Shown here piece after piece: positions 7,625-13,135 of a stretch of 13,327 bases of DNA. The DNA is taken from NCBI GenBank assembly GCA_045598345.1, contig JAZLLX010000130.1, positions 1-13,327 of the forward strand. The letters are read 5' to 3'. Made by a program: the position numbers and the translations under genes. How positions within the stretch are numbered: position 1 is the first letter of the stretch; the number at the start of each line of letters is the position of its first letter. Under the pieces are notes generated by a model. The model searched no databases. It saw nothing but the letters and a program-made list of their open reading frames with translations, and was not told the origin of the DNA. Source of the stretch: Phascolarctobacterium_B sp045598345. Lineage in GTDB: Bacteria; Bacillota; Negativicutes; Acidaminococcales; Acidaminococcaceae.

Positions 7625-8101
7625 TCAGAACTTGACACCGTTAACCATAATAAAGGAAATCAATAAACTGAGCACTGCGTAGGTTTCAACCATAGCGGTC
7701 AGAATAATGCCCTTACCAACTTCCTCAGGACGTTTGGCGGTCAGATAAATGCCGCTGGCTGCAACTTTACCTTGATAAATACCGCTCATCAGGCCGCCGA
7801 TGCCGATAGGGATTCCGGCTGCCAGCAAACTCAAGCCCTGGAACAGGGTCAAATCTTTAATATTGCCGTCAATGGCGCCCACGTTCAAAACAATGATGAA
7901 GGCAATCAAAAGGCCGTAAATGCCTTGGGTGCCGGGAAGCGCCTGGAGCACCAGAACGGAACCGAACTTGTCAGGGTCTTCACTGACCACACCACTTGCT
8001 GCCTGACCGGCAATACCAACGCCCATAGCGCTGCCAATACCTGCAAGACCTGCAGCGATTGCTGCACCAAAGAAAGCTAAAGCTGTACCTAAACTTAACA
8101 T
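7625..8101 (-). CDS. ntpK: V-type ATPase subunit K (rotor-ring proteolipid), Na+-type site
   Basis: This 158-residue membrane proteolipid has four transmembrane helices made of two duplicated hairpins (about 5-35, 50-75, 85-120 and 130-155). It forms the ion-carrying rotor ring. The second hairpin holds the essential carboxylate Glu139 (AMVETYAV). The matching position of the first hairpin is Gln59 (LPGTQGIYG), so there is one carboxylate per four helices, as in V-type rings. Leu55, Thr58, Gln59, Gln110 and Glu139 correspond to the five sodium ligands known from Enterococcus hirae NtpK, so Na+ rather than H+ is likely the coupling ion (inference from ligands). A near-perfect AAGGAGG (8109-8115) lies 7 nt before the ATG, the best ribosome binding site in the operon, which fits the need for many K copies per complex. 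Confidence 0.97.
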   Translation of the reverse strand: MLSLGTALAFFGAAIAAGLAGIGSAMGVGIAGQAASGVVSEDPDKFGSVLVLQALPGTQGIYGLLIAFIIVLNVGAIDGNIKDLTLFQGLSLLAAGIPIGIGGLMSGIYQGKVAASGIYLTAKRPEEVGKGIILTAMVETYAVLSLLISFIMVNGVKF

Positions 8102-8108
8102 GATTTTT

Positions 8109-8115
8109 CCTCCTT
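8109..8115 (-). promoter_or_regulatory. Very strong ribosome binding site of ntpK
   Basis: AAGGAGG lies 7 nt before the ntpK start, in the 30-nt gap after ntpI, within an otherwise A/U-rich and probably unstructured stretch. Subunit K is needed in roughly ten copies per complex, so this is a plausible way to raise its synthesis relative to its operon neighbours. Confidence 0.75.
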
Positions 8116-8131
8116 GAAAAATAAAATTATT

Positions 8132-9988
8132 TTAATTAGTCACGTCTGTGTATTTGGTTCTGAGTGCCAGGGGAACGAAGGCACGGCCTCCGGCCTGGAA
8201 GAACTTACCGAAGAACTCAATATACTGCAGACGGCTACTATGCACAAAGGCACCAAGAATATTGATGACAATATTGAAGAAGTGACCGCCGACCAGCACC
8301 AGTACCGCAGCGGCGATACCGATGGGACCTGCATCCGCCAGCATACCCGCAATGGTATTGATAACCATGGCAATAACGCCGGTTGCCAGACCCAGTGCGA
8401 AAAGACGGCTGTAACTGAGCAAATCGCTCAAATAACCGCTGATGTTGTACAAACTCAGCACACCGCCCATAAGCCGGCTGAAGATTCCCTTCTTCTCCCT
8501 GCCACCGAAAAGAACGATAATTGCAGCACCGAAAAGAGCAGTCCACTTGCCGATTTCGCCGGGCACAACCGCCATCATGGCAAGCCCCGCAAAAATAATC
8601 AGCCAGGCGGCTTCATCAGCAATGGCGCCGATAACATTACCGCTCTTCAAATCGCTGTAGAGTTTCAGACAAATACCCACAATCAGGTGCAGACCGCCCA
8701 AGCCGAAGCACAGCGCCAGCATCTTCAGGGGTTCCTTCATAGGCACAAACAGCAGGGGTTTCCATTCCAGACCGAACCAGCCGCCGAAAGCGGCACCCCA
8801 GATAACCGTACTGATACTGCCCAAAAGAACTACCATTGTCAGTTTGCCCACAAAATCTTTCGGTTTCAAAACTTTCATAAGGATATAAAGTGCAACGGTC
8901 AGTACCAAACCGTAGCCCGCATCGGAAAGCATCATACCGAAAAAGATAAAGTGGAACGGGGCCATAAACAGGTTGGGATCCATAGTCCCCGGCAGGGGCC
9001 GGCTGTAGAGTTCCACAACAGATTCGTATGGCCGCACCAAAGCATTGTTTTCCATAACGGAAGGAGGAATTTCGCCTTCAGCGGGATCAAGGAAATTGAG
9101 TTCGTAGGCATCCGTAACAGATGCAACTGCCTTCTCAACTGCCTCGGCCCGGTCTGCCCGGCACCAGCCCTCCAGGTAGAAGGTCTTATCGGTTTCCGCA
9201 CCGCCCTGAGCCATACGCTCTTCTTTGGTGGCAAGTTGGTCATAATAAAGTTCCAACTCGCCCTGACGGCCGGAAAGGGTTTTGGCTTCCACCTCCAAAT
9301 CATCGGCAACAGCATTTTTGTGCTGTGCCGCCCTTGTTAAATCAACCGCAATTTCCTTGACCAATCCGGTACGCTTTGGGAATACCACATCCAGGAAATC
9401 GTGCGCTTTTAAGAAGTGTTTGACCTGTGCTGCCGCATCCTTGTGGGCAAAAATCAGCAGCGCCCTGCCCTCAGGCGCTTCCTTGAAAGCAATTGCTTCC
9501 GTATTCAGGGGGGCAATTTCTTCCTTAAAGGTTTCCACCTGGGCGTCCTCCATATAACCTGCAAAATAAGTGGTATTCTCTGTAGGTTGAAGTTCCTCCA
9601 GGGGAATATCCATATCCATCCAGGCATCCAGGGACGCAACCTGGGCCAGCATTGTGGCCGCCTCATTGCGTTTGGTGGAAATGCTCTCGGACAGTTCCCC
9701 CAGTTGCCTGGTCAGATTTTCGCCTTCCTGGATTTCTTTCAGGAAACGGTCATAAGCAACTGTGGGCTTTGCAGAAAACAGGGACTTTTTCGGAGCATGC
9801 AAGTCAACAAACTTCAACACCTCTTTTGTCTGCTGCAACTGGTCGGAAACTTCTGCCGCACCTTCCAAAGGTTTCTTTTCACCGTCAGAAATCAGCATCA
9901 GGTCACCGTGCTTTTGCAGTTCCAAAAGCAGCGCATCACGGTCTTCTTTTAAGGCAAACAAGGTTGCCTTTTTCATGGGAATAAGCAT
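8132..9988 (-). CDS. ntpI: V-type ATP synthase subunit I (membrane stator, a-subunit)
   Basis: The 618-residue subunit I forms the static half-channels for ions and anchors the peripheral stalks. The N-terminal half (1-330) is cytosolic, with two long coiled-coil arms (about 40-115 and 215-260). The conserved linker EGEIPPSVMENN (304-315) leads into the membrane domain, which has about seven or eight helices (345-370, 383-405, 420-442, 458-475, 482-496, 505-548, 553-582). Conserved SDAGYG is at 355-360. The two arginines that face the rotor carboxylate are in LSYSR (Arg528) and HSSR (Arg586). The start at 9988 follows the upstream stop by one base. An AAAGGG about 12 nt upstream serves it poorly, so translation probably depends on coupling. 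An internal ATG (Met5) lacks its own site but would match the usual MKK start. Confidence 0.96.
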   Translation of the reverse strand: MLIPMKKATLFALKEDRDALLLELQKHGDLMLISDGEKKPLEGAAEVSDQLQQTKEVLKFVDLHAPKKSLFSAKPTVAYDRFLKEIQEGENLTRQLGELSESISTKRNEAATMLAQVASLDAWMDMDIPLEELQPTENTTYFAGYMEDAQVETFKEEIAPLNTEAIAFKEAPEGRALLIFAHKDAAAQVKHFLKAHDFLDVVFPKRTGLVKEIAVDLTRAAQHKNAVADDLEVEAKTLSGRQGELELYYDQLATKEERMAQGGAETDKTFYLEGWCRADRAEAVEKAVASVTDAYELNFLDPAEGEIPPSVMENNALVRPYESVVELYSRPLPGTMDPNLFMAPFHFIFFGMMLSDAGYGLVLTVALYILMKVLKPKDFVGKLTMVVLLGSISTVIWGAAFGGWFGLEWKPLLFVPMKEPLKMLALCFGLGGLHLIVGICLKLYSDLKSGNVIGAIADEAAWLIIFAGLAMMAVVPGEIGKWTALFGAAIIVLFGGREKKGIFSRLMGGVLSLYNISGYLSDLLSYSRLFALGLATGVIAMVINTIAGMLADAGPIGIAAAVLVLVGGHFFNIVINILGAFVHSSRLQYIEFFGKFFQAGGRAFVPLALRTKYTDVTN

Positions 9989-9989
9989 T

Positions 9990-10289
9990 TCAGACCATGG
10001 CCCTTTCTACAATAAATTTTACCGCCTGCGGAAGGTGAGTCCTGGCCTCTGTTGCAGCATTCTTATCCTTTTGGGAACGGTCCGCCACCATAACAGCGGC
10101 TTTGCGTTGCGCATCGGATTGTGCTTGGGCAACAGTAGCTTTGGCTTCCTCCCTTGCGGCATAGATCAACTCTGCTCCCTTGGCATTGGCAGTTTCCTCA
10201 GCATCACGCAACAAAGTACGCGCCTGTAACTGGGCATCTTTTTTGGTTGCTACCGCTGCGGTTTCCGCTGCCTTAATGTCATCAAGCAT
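9990..10289 (-). CDS. ntpF: V-type ATPase small peripheral-stalk subunit (G/H-type, NtpF-like)
   Basis: The 99-residue, almost wholly alpha-helical protein is rich in Ala, Glu, Lys and Gln and has no Cys or Trp. A long heptad-like region (about 1-80) is predicted to be a coiled coil that pairs with subunit E in the peripheral stalk. Sequence alone is too low-complexity for a firm call. The assignment rests on being first in an operon with the standard order F-I-K-E-C-G-A-B-D and on its size. The start chosen is the ATG at 10289, because AAAGGA (10297-10302) is 7 nt from it. The in-frame TTG two codons earlier (10295) would be only 1 nt from that site. The stop is one base before the ntpI start. 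Confidence 0.87.
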   Translation of the reverse strand: MLDDIKAAETAAVATKKDAQLQARTLLRDAEETANAKGAELIYAAREEAKATVAQAQSDAQRKAAVMVADRSQKDKNAATEARTHLPQAVKFIVERAMV

Positions 10290-10331
10290 TGACAATTCCT
10301 TTCACCACCCTTTCTTGTAAAGTTTATAAAG

Positions 10332-10358
10332 GAAATTTATGCAAGAATGCAAAATTTC
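10332..10358 (-). promoter_or_regulatory. Stem-loop at the 5' end of the ntp operon leader
   Basis: GAAATTT-(A)-TGCA (10332-10343) pairs with TGCA-AAATTTC (10348-10358) around a 4-nt AGAA loop, giving 11 base pairs with a single bulged base. On the minus-strand transcript it would begin within about ten nucleotides of the predicted start site. A hairpin in that place could stabilise the long operon mRNA at its 5' end, or the DNA palindrome could be an operator. It is AT-rich, so stability is modest. Confidence 0.4.
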
Positions 10359-10371
10359 TATATGCGAAAAT

Positions 10372-10400
10372 ATTATAACACTTACTTAAAATAATTACAA
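10372..10400 (-). promoter_or_regulatory. Promoter of the V-type ATPase operon
   Basis: On the minus strand, TTGTAA (10400-10395) and TATAAT (10377-10372) are separated by 17 bp. The -10 is extended (TG-T-TATAAT). The predicted start is near 10365, giving a leader of about 75 nt before the first gene. It is the only well-formed minus-strand promoter seen in the divergent intergenic region, and no promoter-like gap occurs inside the operon. Confidence 0.7.
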
Positions 10401-10482
10401 TATCTATAGCATAGTTTTTCCTTATGACGCTTTTGCGGATTTTCGTAGTTTTATGTCGGAGCGTTAAAAGGGTGTTGTTTTT

Positions 10483-10524
10483 CCCTTTGACAGGTGTAAT
10501 GTTTTTTTGTTGCTTGACAAAGGG
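10483..10524. repeat. Inverted repeat overlapping the -35 of the secreted-protein promoter
   Basis: CCCTTTG (10483-10489) and CAAAGGG (10518-10524) form a perfect 7-bp inverted repeat with a 28-nt spacer. Each arm overlaps a TTGACA hexamer (10487-10492 and 10514-10519). Only the second hexamer has a matching -10. The arrangement could be an operator that blocks or tunes the promoter, or it could be chance. Nothing else gene-like is seen in the 293-bp intergenic region 10290-10582. Confidence 0.3.
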
Positions 10525-10542
10525 CGTGATTGCCACTAAAAT
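10514..10542 (+). promoter_or_regulatory. Strong promoter of the secreted-protein gene
   Basis: A perfect TTGACA (10514-10519), a 17-bp spacer and TAAAAT (10537-10542, five of six consensus bases) make this the closest to consensus of all promoters in the window. Transcription should begin near 10549, leaving a leader of about 33 nt that carries AAGGAGGA at 10568-10575. Confidence 0.8.
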
Positions 10543-10582
10543 AAAATATAACGCTATAGCAAATTTTAAGGAGGAAAGAAAA

Positions 10583-11020
10583 ATGAAAAAAATTATTATG
10601 GCAACTTTAGCGGCTTTGACCGTTTCCGCTGTGGCTTTTGCTGACAGCTACAATCCTTTTCATGAAATGTATAAGGTACAGGCCCACAAAGAAATGCGTA
10701 GCGGTGTGGCCCAATACAATTTTATGTTAATTGACGAAAGTGCAGATCCCATTCCCAATGTCACTTTGACCTATGTTAACCATGACAACAAGGTTTTGAC
10801 TGCTAAGGCGGATGCTAAAGGCAAGGTGCATTTGGAATTCCGTCAACCCAATTTTCTGCAATTGGTGAGCATGAATGTGGGCGGAGTGGAATATCGTGTG
10901 ATTGGTGACGATGTCAGCGATGACGTAAGTTACAAAGATGTTTCCAAAGGCGAAGTGGAATATTATGTAATCCAAACCCACAAGGCAAATAAAGCCGCAT
11001 ATATTTATGACGCTGACTAA
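10583..11020 (+). CDS. Small secreted protein of unknown function, transthyretin/Ig-like fold suspected
   Basis: I do not recognise this 145-residue protein. Residues 1-20 form a classical Sec signal peptide: MKK, a hydrophobic core, then AVAFA with cleavage probably between Ala20 and Asp21. There is no lipobox cysteine, so the mature product of about 125 residues should be periplasmic or secreted. The part from about 45 to 110 (PIPNVTLTYVNHDNK, then AKADAKGKVHLEF) has the pattern of transthyretin-like or carboxypeptidase-regulatory beta-sandwich domains, V-x-L-x-Y followed by ADAKGK; this is inference from pattern only. The start is fixed by AAGGAGGA 7 nt upstream. The open frame extends back to 10424, but that extension contains the promoter. 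The gene has a near-consensus promoter and its own terminator and is divergent from the ATPase operon, so it is likely well expressed and independently regulated. Confidence 0.8.
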   Translation: MKKIIMATLAALTVSAVAFADSYNPFHEMYKVQAHKEMRSGVAQYNFMLIDESADPIPNVTLTYVNHDNKVLTAKADAKGKVHLEFRQPNFLQLVSMNVGGVEYRVIGDDVSDDVSYKDVSKGEVEYYVIQTHKANKAAYIYDAD

Positions 11021-11028
11021 AATTCGTT

Positions 11029-11112
11029 AAAATCGTTTTATACTGTGTCAAGAGCCCCTTGACGTACTCAACGGTACGCTGGCGGGGCTCTTTTCTTGTC
11101 TAAAACGATTTT
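11029..11112. repeat. Long nested palindrome after the secreted-protein gene
   Basis: Three stems share almost the same centre: AAAATCGTTTTA (11029-11040) with its exact 12-bp complement at 11101-11112, AAGAGCCCC (11050-11058) with 11084-11092, and CGTAC (11063-11067) with GTACG (11074-11078). The whole 84-nt unit could fold into one long interrupted hairpin in RNA or a cruciform in DNA. The middle stem is the terminator listed separately. Confidence 0.7.
11050..11092 (+). terminator. Intrinsic terminator of the secreted-protein gene
   Basis: A 9-bp GC-rich stem AAGAGCCCC/GGGGCTCTT is topped by a 25-nt region with a further 5-bp inner stem and followed by a T-rich run (11091-11097). It lies 29 nt after the stop codon. 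The T-run exists only on the plus side, so it should act mainly on plus-strand transcription. Confidence 0.85.
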
Positions 11113-11144
11113 TCCTTCATTTTTTGTGCGTTATCTAAATGTTT

Positions 11145-11173
11145 TTTACGGCAATGTTATTCTGTGGTATAAT
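11145..11173 (+). promoter_or_regulatory. Promoter of the hydantoinase-like gene (extended -10)
   Basis: TATAAT at 11168-11173 is preceded by TGG (extended -10). A weak -35, TTTACG at 11145-11150, lies 17 bp upstream. The predicted start is near 11180, so the leader before the ATG at 11195 is very short and consists almost entirely of the ribosome binding site (AGGAGGG, 11180-11186). Confidence 0.65.
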
Positions 11174-11194
11174 AACATCAGGAGGGAAAAAATT

Positions 11195-12841
11195 ATGTTA
11201 CTTGGCATAGATGTGGGTGGAACCTTTACAGACGGTGTGCTGATTGATGGCACAGAGGTTCTTGCCCAAGCGAAAAGAAAAACAACTCACGAAGATGTGC
11301 TGCAGGGGATTTTGTCAACATTGGATGCGGTGTTGGGGAATAATGCTTCCAAAATTGAACGGGTGGTAATCTCCAGTACCATTGTTACCAATGCTTTGAC
11401 GGAACATAAATTAGCACCAATTTTTCTTGCCACCATTCCCGGCCCGGGTATGAATACTAAAGGCAAGTTCCCGGTAGAGCCAATGGAATTTACGGGTTAT
11501 ATTGACCACAGAGGAAAATGCACCGCTCCTATAAATTGGACAAAACACAGAAATTTAACCAACTTGAAGGGAAAAGGGGCGGCGGCGGTCAGCGGCAAAT
11601 TTTCCGTGCGTGACAGCAGTTTGGAAAGGGAATTAGCAAGGCAGTTAAAGGAGCAGGGCTTTGCCCCTGTCTTCCGAGGTGCGGCACTTAATGGCGAATT
11701 GAATTTTGTACGCCGGACAAATTCGGCATACTATGCGGCGGCAACCTATGAATTGTTTAATAAATTTGCCCGGGCAGTGCAGAGGGCGTTGAAAGAGCGT
11801 TCCGTTTTTGCACCCATCTTTATCTTGAAAGCGGACGGCGGCACATTGCCGTTGGAAGAGGCATTAAAACAGCCGGTGGAGGCAATCTTCACAGGCCCAG
11901 CGGCCAGCGTATTAGGTATTGAGGCACTGGTGGCACCGGATTTGCCGGCAATTTCTTTGGATGTGGGCGGTACTACAACGGATATTGCCTTTTGGGAACA
12001 TGGGGCGCCTTTGATGGCGAAACATGGGGCGGCTGTGGACGGTTATCCTACCGCAGTCCGCACTTTTCACATGCGAAGTGTGGGCATTGGCGGGGACAGT
12101 GCTATTACGAAAAATGCTGATGGAACTTATCAGGTCGGCCCGATGCGGCAGGGGACTGCGGCGGCTTTTGGCGGGGCGGAGGCGACTTTTGGCGATGCTC
12201 TGGTTGTCAGCAGCAGGGCAAATTTTGGGGATGCGAATAAATCTGCCACTGCTCTTGCAAAATTTGGCGATGCCAAAACTGAGGCGGAAAAAATTGTAGC
12301 GGCGGCGGTGGCAACGATTAAAAATACCATTGATGCTATGTTGGAAGAATGGGCTGTCCAGCCGGTATATACGGTGGAAGATGTGTTGAAAGGTACGGAA
12401 TTCAAACCGAAACTTTTGGTGGGTGTTGGTGGCGGAGCCGCCGGACTTATCAATGCTTTGGGTGAAGAAATGGGACTGCAAGTACAGATTCCACAGGGGG
12501 CGATGGTTGCCAATGCCATCGGTGCCGCACTCAGCAGACCGACTATGAGTGCAGGATTGAGGGCGGACACCACGGAAGGGTTTTACCTTATTGCGGAGGA
12601 AGGACAGAAAAGAGATTTGCCCGGCGGTTTTGGAATGAAAAAAGCAGAAAGCATTTTGACAGAATATTTGCGTAATGCCACGGCAAAATGGAACTTGCCC
12701 GACCAAGAGGTTGAGATTATCAGCAAAGAGTTTTTCAACACCATTCACGGTTATTATGACAGCGGCGAGATTATCAATCTCCGTATGCAACTGAAGCCGG
12801 GAGTGTTGAATAAAACAGAATTAATAATGAATAAAGAATAA
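11195..12841 (+). CDS. Hydantoinase/oxoprolinase family protein (HyuA-like, short form)
   Basis: The 548-residue protein has an actin-like ASKHA ATPase fold of the hydantoinase A/5-oxoprolinase family, whose members use ATP to open or carboxylate cyclic amides and related substrates. Seen are the N-terminal phosphate loop GIDVGGTFTDG (4-14), the second nucleotide loop LDVGGTTTDIA (255-265), VGIGGDS (296-302) and the adenosine-side glycine loop GVGGGAAG (410-417). It is shorter than the 650-700 residues of true N-methylhydantoinase A. No HyuB partner lies within the window, so the substrate is unknown. FGDA occurs three times (332-335, 344-347, 357-360). The start is the ATG at 11195 with AGGAGGG 8 nt upstream. 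The open frame reaches back to a TTG at 11096, but that part spans the terminator and promoter. The last codons, encoding the MNKE tail, overlap a heptamer repeat array, suggesting the original 3' end was altered by repeat invasion. Confidence 0.9.
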   Translation: MLLGIDVGGTFTDGVLIDGTEVLAQAKRKTTHEDVLQGILSTLDAVLGNNASKIERVVISSTIVTNALTEHKLAPIFLATIPGPGMNTKGKFPVEPMEFTGYIDHRGKCTAPINWTKHRNLTNLKGKGAAAVSGKFSVRDSSLERELARQLKEQGFAPVFRGAALNGELNFVRRTNSAYYAAATYELFNKFARAVQRALKERSVFAPIFILKADGGTLPLEEALKQPVEAIFTGPAASVLGIEALVAPDLPAISLDVGGTTTDIAFWEHGAPLMAKHGAAVDGYPTAVRTFHMRSVGIGGDSAITKNADGTYQVGPMRQGTAAAFGGAEATFGDALVVSSRANFGDANKSATALAKFGDAKTEAEKIVAAAVATIKNTIDAMLEEWAVQPVYTVEDVLKGTEFKPKLLVGVGGGAAGLINALGEEMGLQVQIPQGAMVANAIGAALSRPTMSAGLRADTTEGFYLIAEEGQKRDLPGGFGMKKAESILTEYLRNATAKWNLPDQEVEIISKEFFNTIHGYYDSGEIINLRMQLKPGVLNKTELIMNKE

Positions 12842-12968
12842 TGAATAATTGCGGTGGAATGGGCTGGAAATAATTAAGAATTAGGAATGCAGAATTAAGA
12901 ATGAATGTAAAAAGTTCCTGTGATTATAGATAGGGATTAGGAGTTAGAGGTTAGGGATTAGGGAAGGT
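12822..12968. repeat. Phased array of degenerate 7-bp units
   Basis: From 12822 to 12968 the sequence can be cut into 21 consecutive 7-mers in one unbroken phase, of which about 13 fit G-R-R-T-W-A-R or a one- or two-base variant. Clear blocks are GAATAAA/GAATAAT (12829-12849), GAATTAG, GAATGCA, GAATTAA and GAATGAA (12878-12905), and GGATTAG, GAGTTAG, AGGTTAG and GGATTAG (12934-12961). The blocks are separated by non-matching units, yet the spacings are exact multiples of seven (28, 35 and 56 bp). The array begins inside the hydantoinase gene, whose stop codon (12839-12841) falls within a unit. The intergenic stretch 12842-13135 contains no gene. Confidence 0.7.
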
Positions 12969-12996
12969 TGTGATTATATAATTAAGTTACAGGAAC
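12914..12996. repeat. 83-bp block bounded by an inverted repeat
   Basis: GTTCCTGT (12914-12921) and ACAGGAAC (12989-12996) are perfect 8-bp inverted repeats. Pairing can be extended to 12 pairs if two G/T wobbles are allowed. Inside are two direct copies of TGTGATTATA (12919-12928 and 12969-12978, exactly 50 bp apart) flanking the G-rich heptamers (12931-12965). The structure could be a tiny non-autonomous element or a long-loop hairpin. Confidence 0.5.
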
Positions 12997-13002
12997 ATGA
13001 AT

Positions 13003-13050
13003 AGCTCCCGCCTTTGCGGGGGCTGGCACCTAAAGGAACATAGAAAGGTG
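13003..13050. repeat. REP-like double hairpin
   Basis: Hairpin 1 is AGCTCCCGC (13003-13011) pairing with GCGGGGGCT (13016-13024) around a CTTT loop: nine pairs including one G/T. Hairpin 2 follows 2 nt later, CACCT (13027-13031) with AGGTG (13046-13050) around a 14-nt loop, and leads into ACTGGGGGTG (13051-13060). GC-rich twin hairpins of this layout resemble intergenic repeats spread through many gut Bacillota genomes. No T-run follows, so it is not a normal terminator. Confidence 0.55.
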
Positions 13051-13135
13051 ACTGGGGGTGCGGATTACGCAGTTACTTATGTTAGCATAAAGACCGATTG
13101 AATCAAAGACAAAAGAAGGGTGCGATTAGGAGAAA

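Noticed and set aside
8114..9340. Plus-strand open frame of 408 codons opposite ntpI
   Set aside because: It is antisense to the conserved membrane domain of subunit I. Its composition is dominated by Gln, His, Thr and Asn without hydrophobic core patterns, and it has no ribosome binding site.
10290..10295. TTG start two codons upstream for the first ATPase gene
   Set aside because: The AAAGGA site would be only 1 nt from it, whereas spacing to the ATG at 10289 is 7 nt.
10424..10582. N-terminal extension of the secreted protein from an ATG at 10424
   Set aside because: It would cover the TTGACA/TAAAAT promoter and place a classical signal peptide in the middle of the protein. The strong ribosome binding site supports 10583.
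11096..11194. N-terminal extension of the hydantoinase-like protein from a TTG at 11096
   Set aside because: The extension would run through the terminator arm and the extended -10 promoter. The family begins at MLLGIDVGGT, and AGGAGGG precedes the ATG at 11195.
11912..12790. Minus-strand open frame of 292 codons opposite the hydantoinase-like gene
   Set aside because: It shadows a gene with clear ASKHA motifs and shows no domain, promoter or ribosome binding site.
12829..12968. CRISPR array
   Set aside because: Units are 7 bp, degenerate and contiguous, without spacers of constant length and without cas genes nearby.
13003..13024. Terminator of the hydantoinase-like gene
   Set aside because: The hairpin is GC-rich, but it is followed by GGCACCTAAAGG rather than a T-run and lies more than 160 bp after the stop. 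A REP-like repeat is the better reading.
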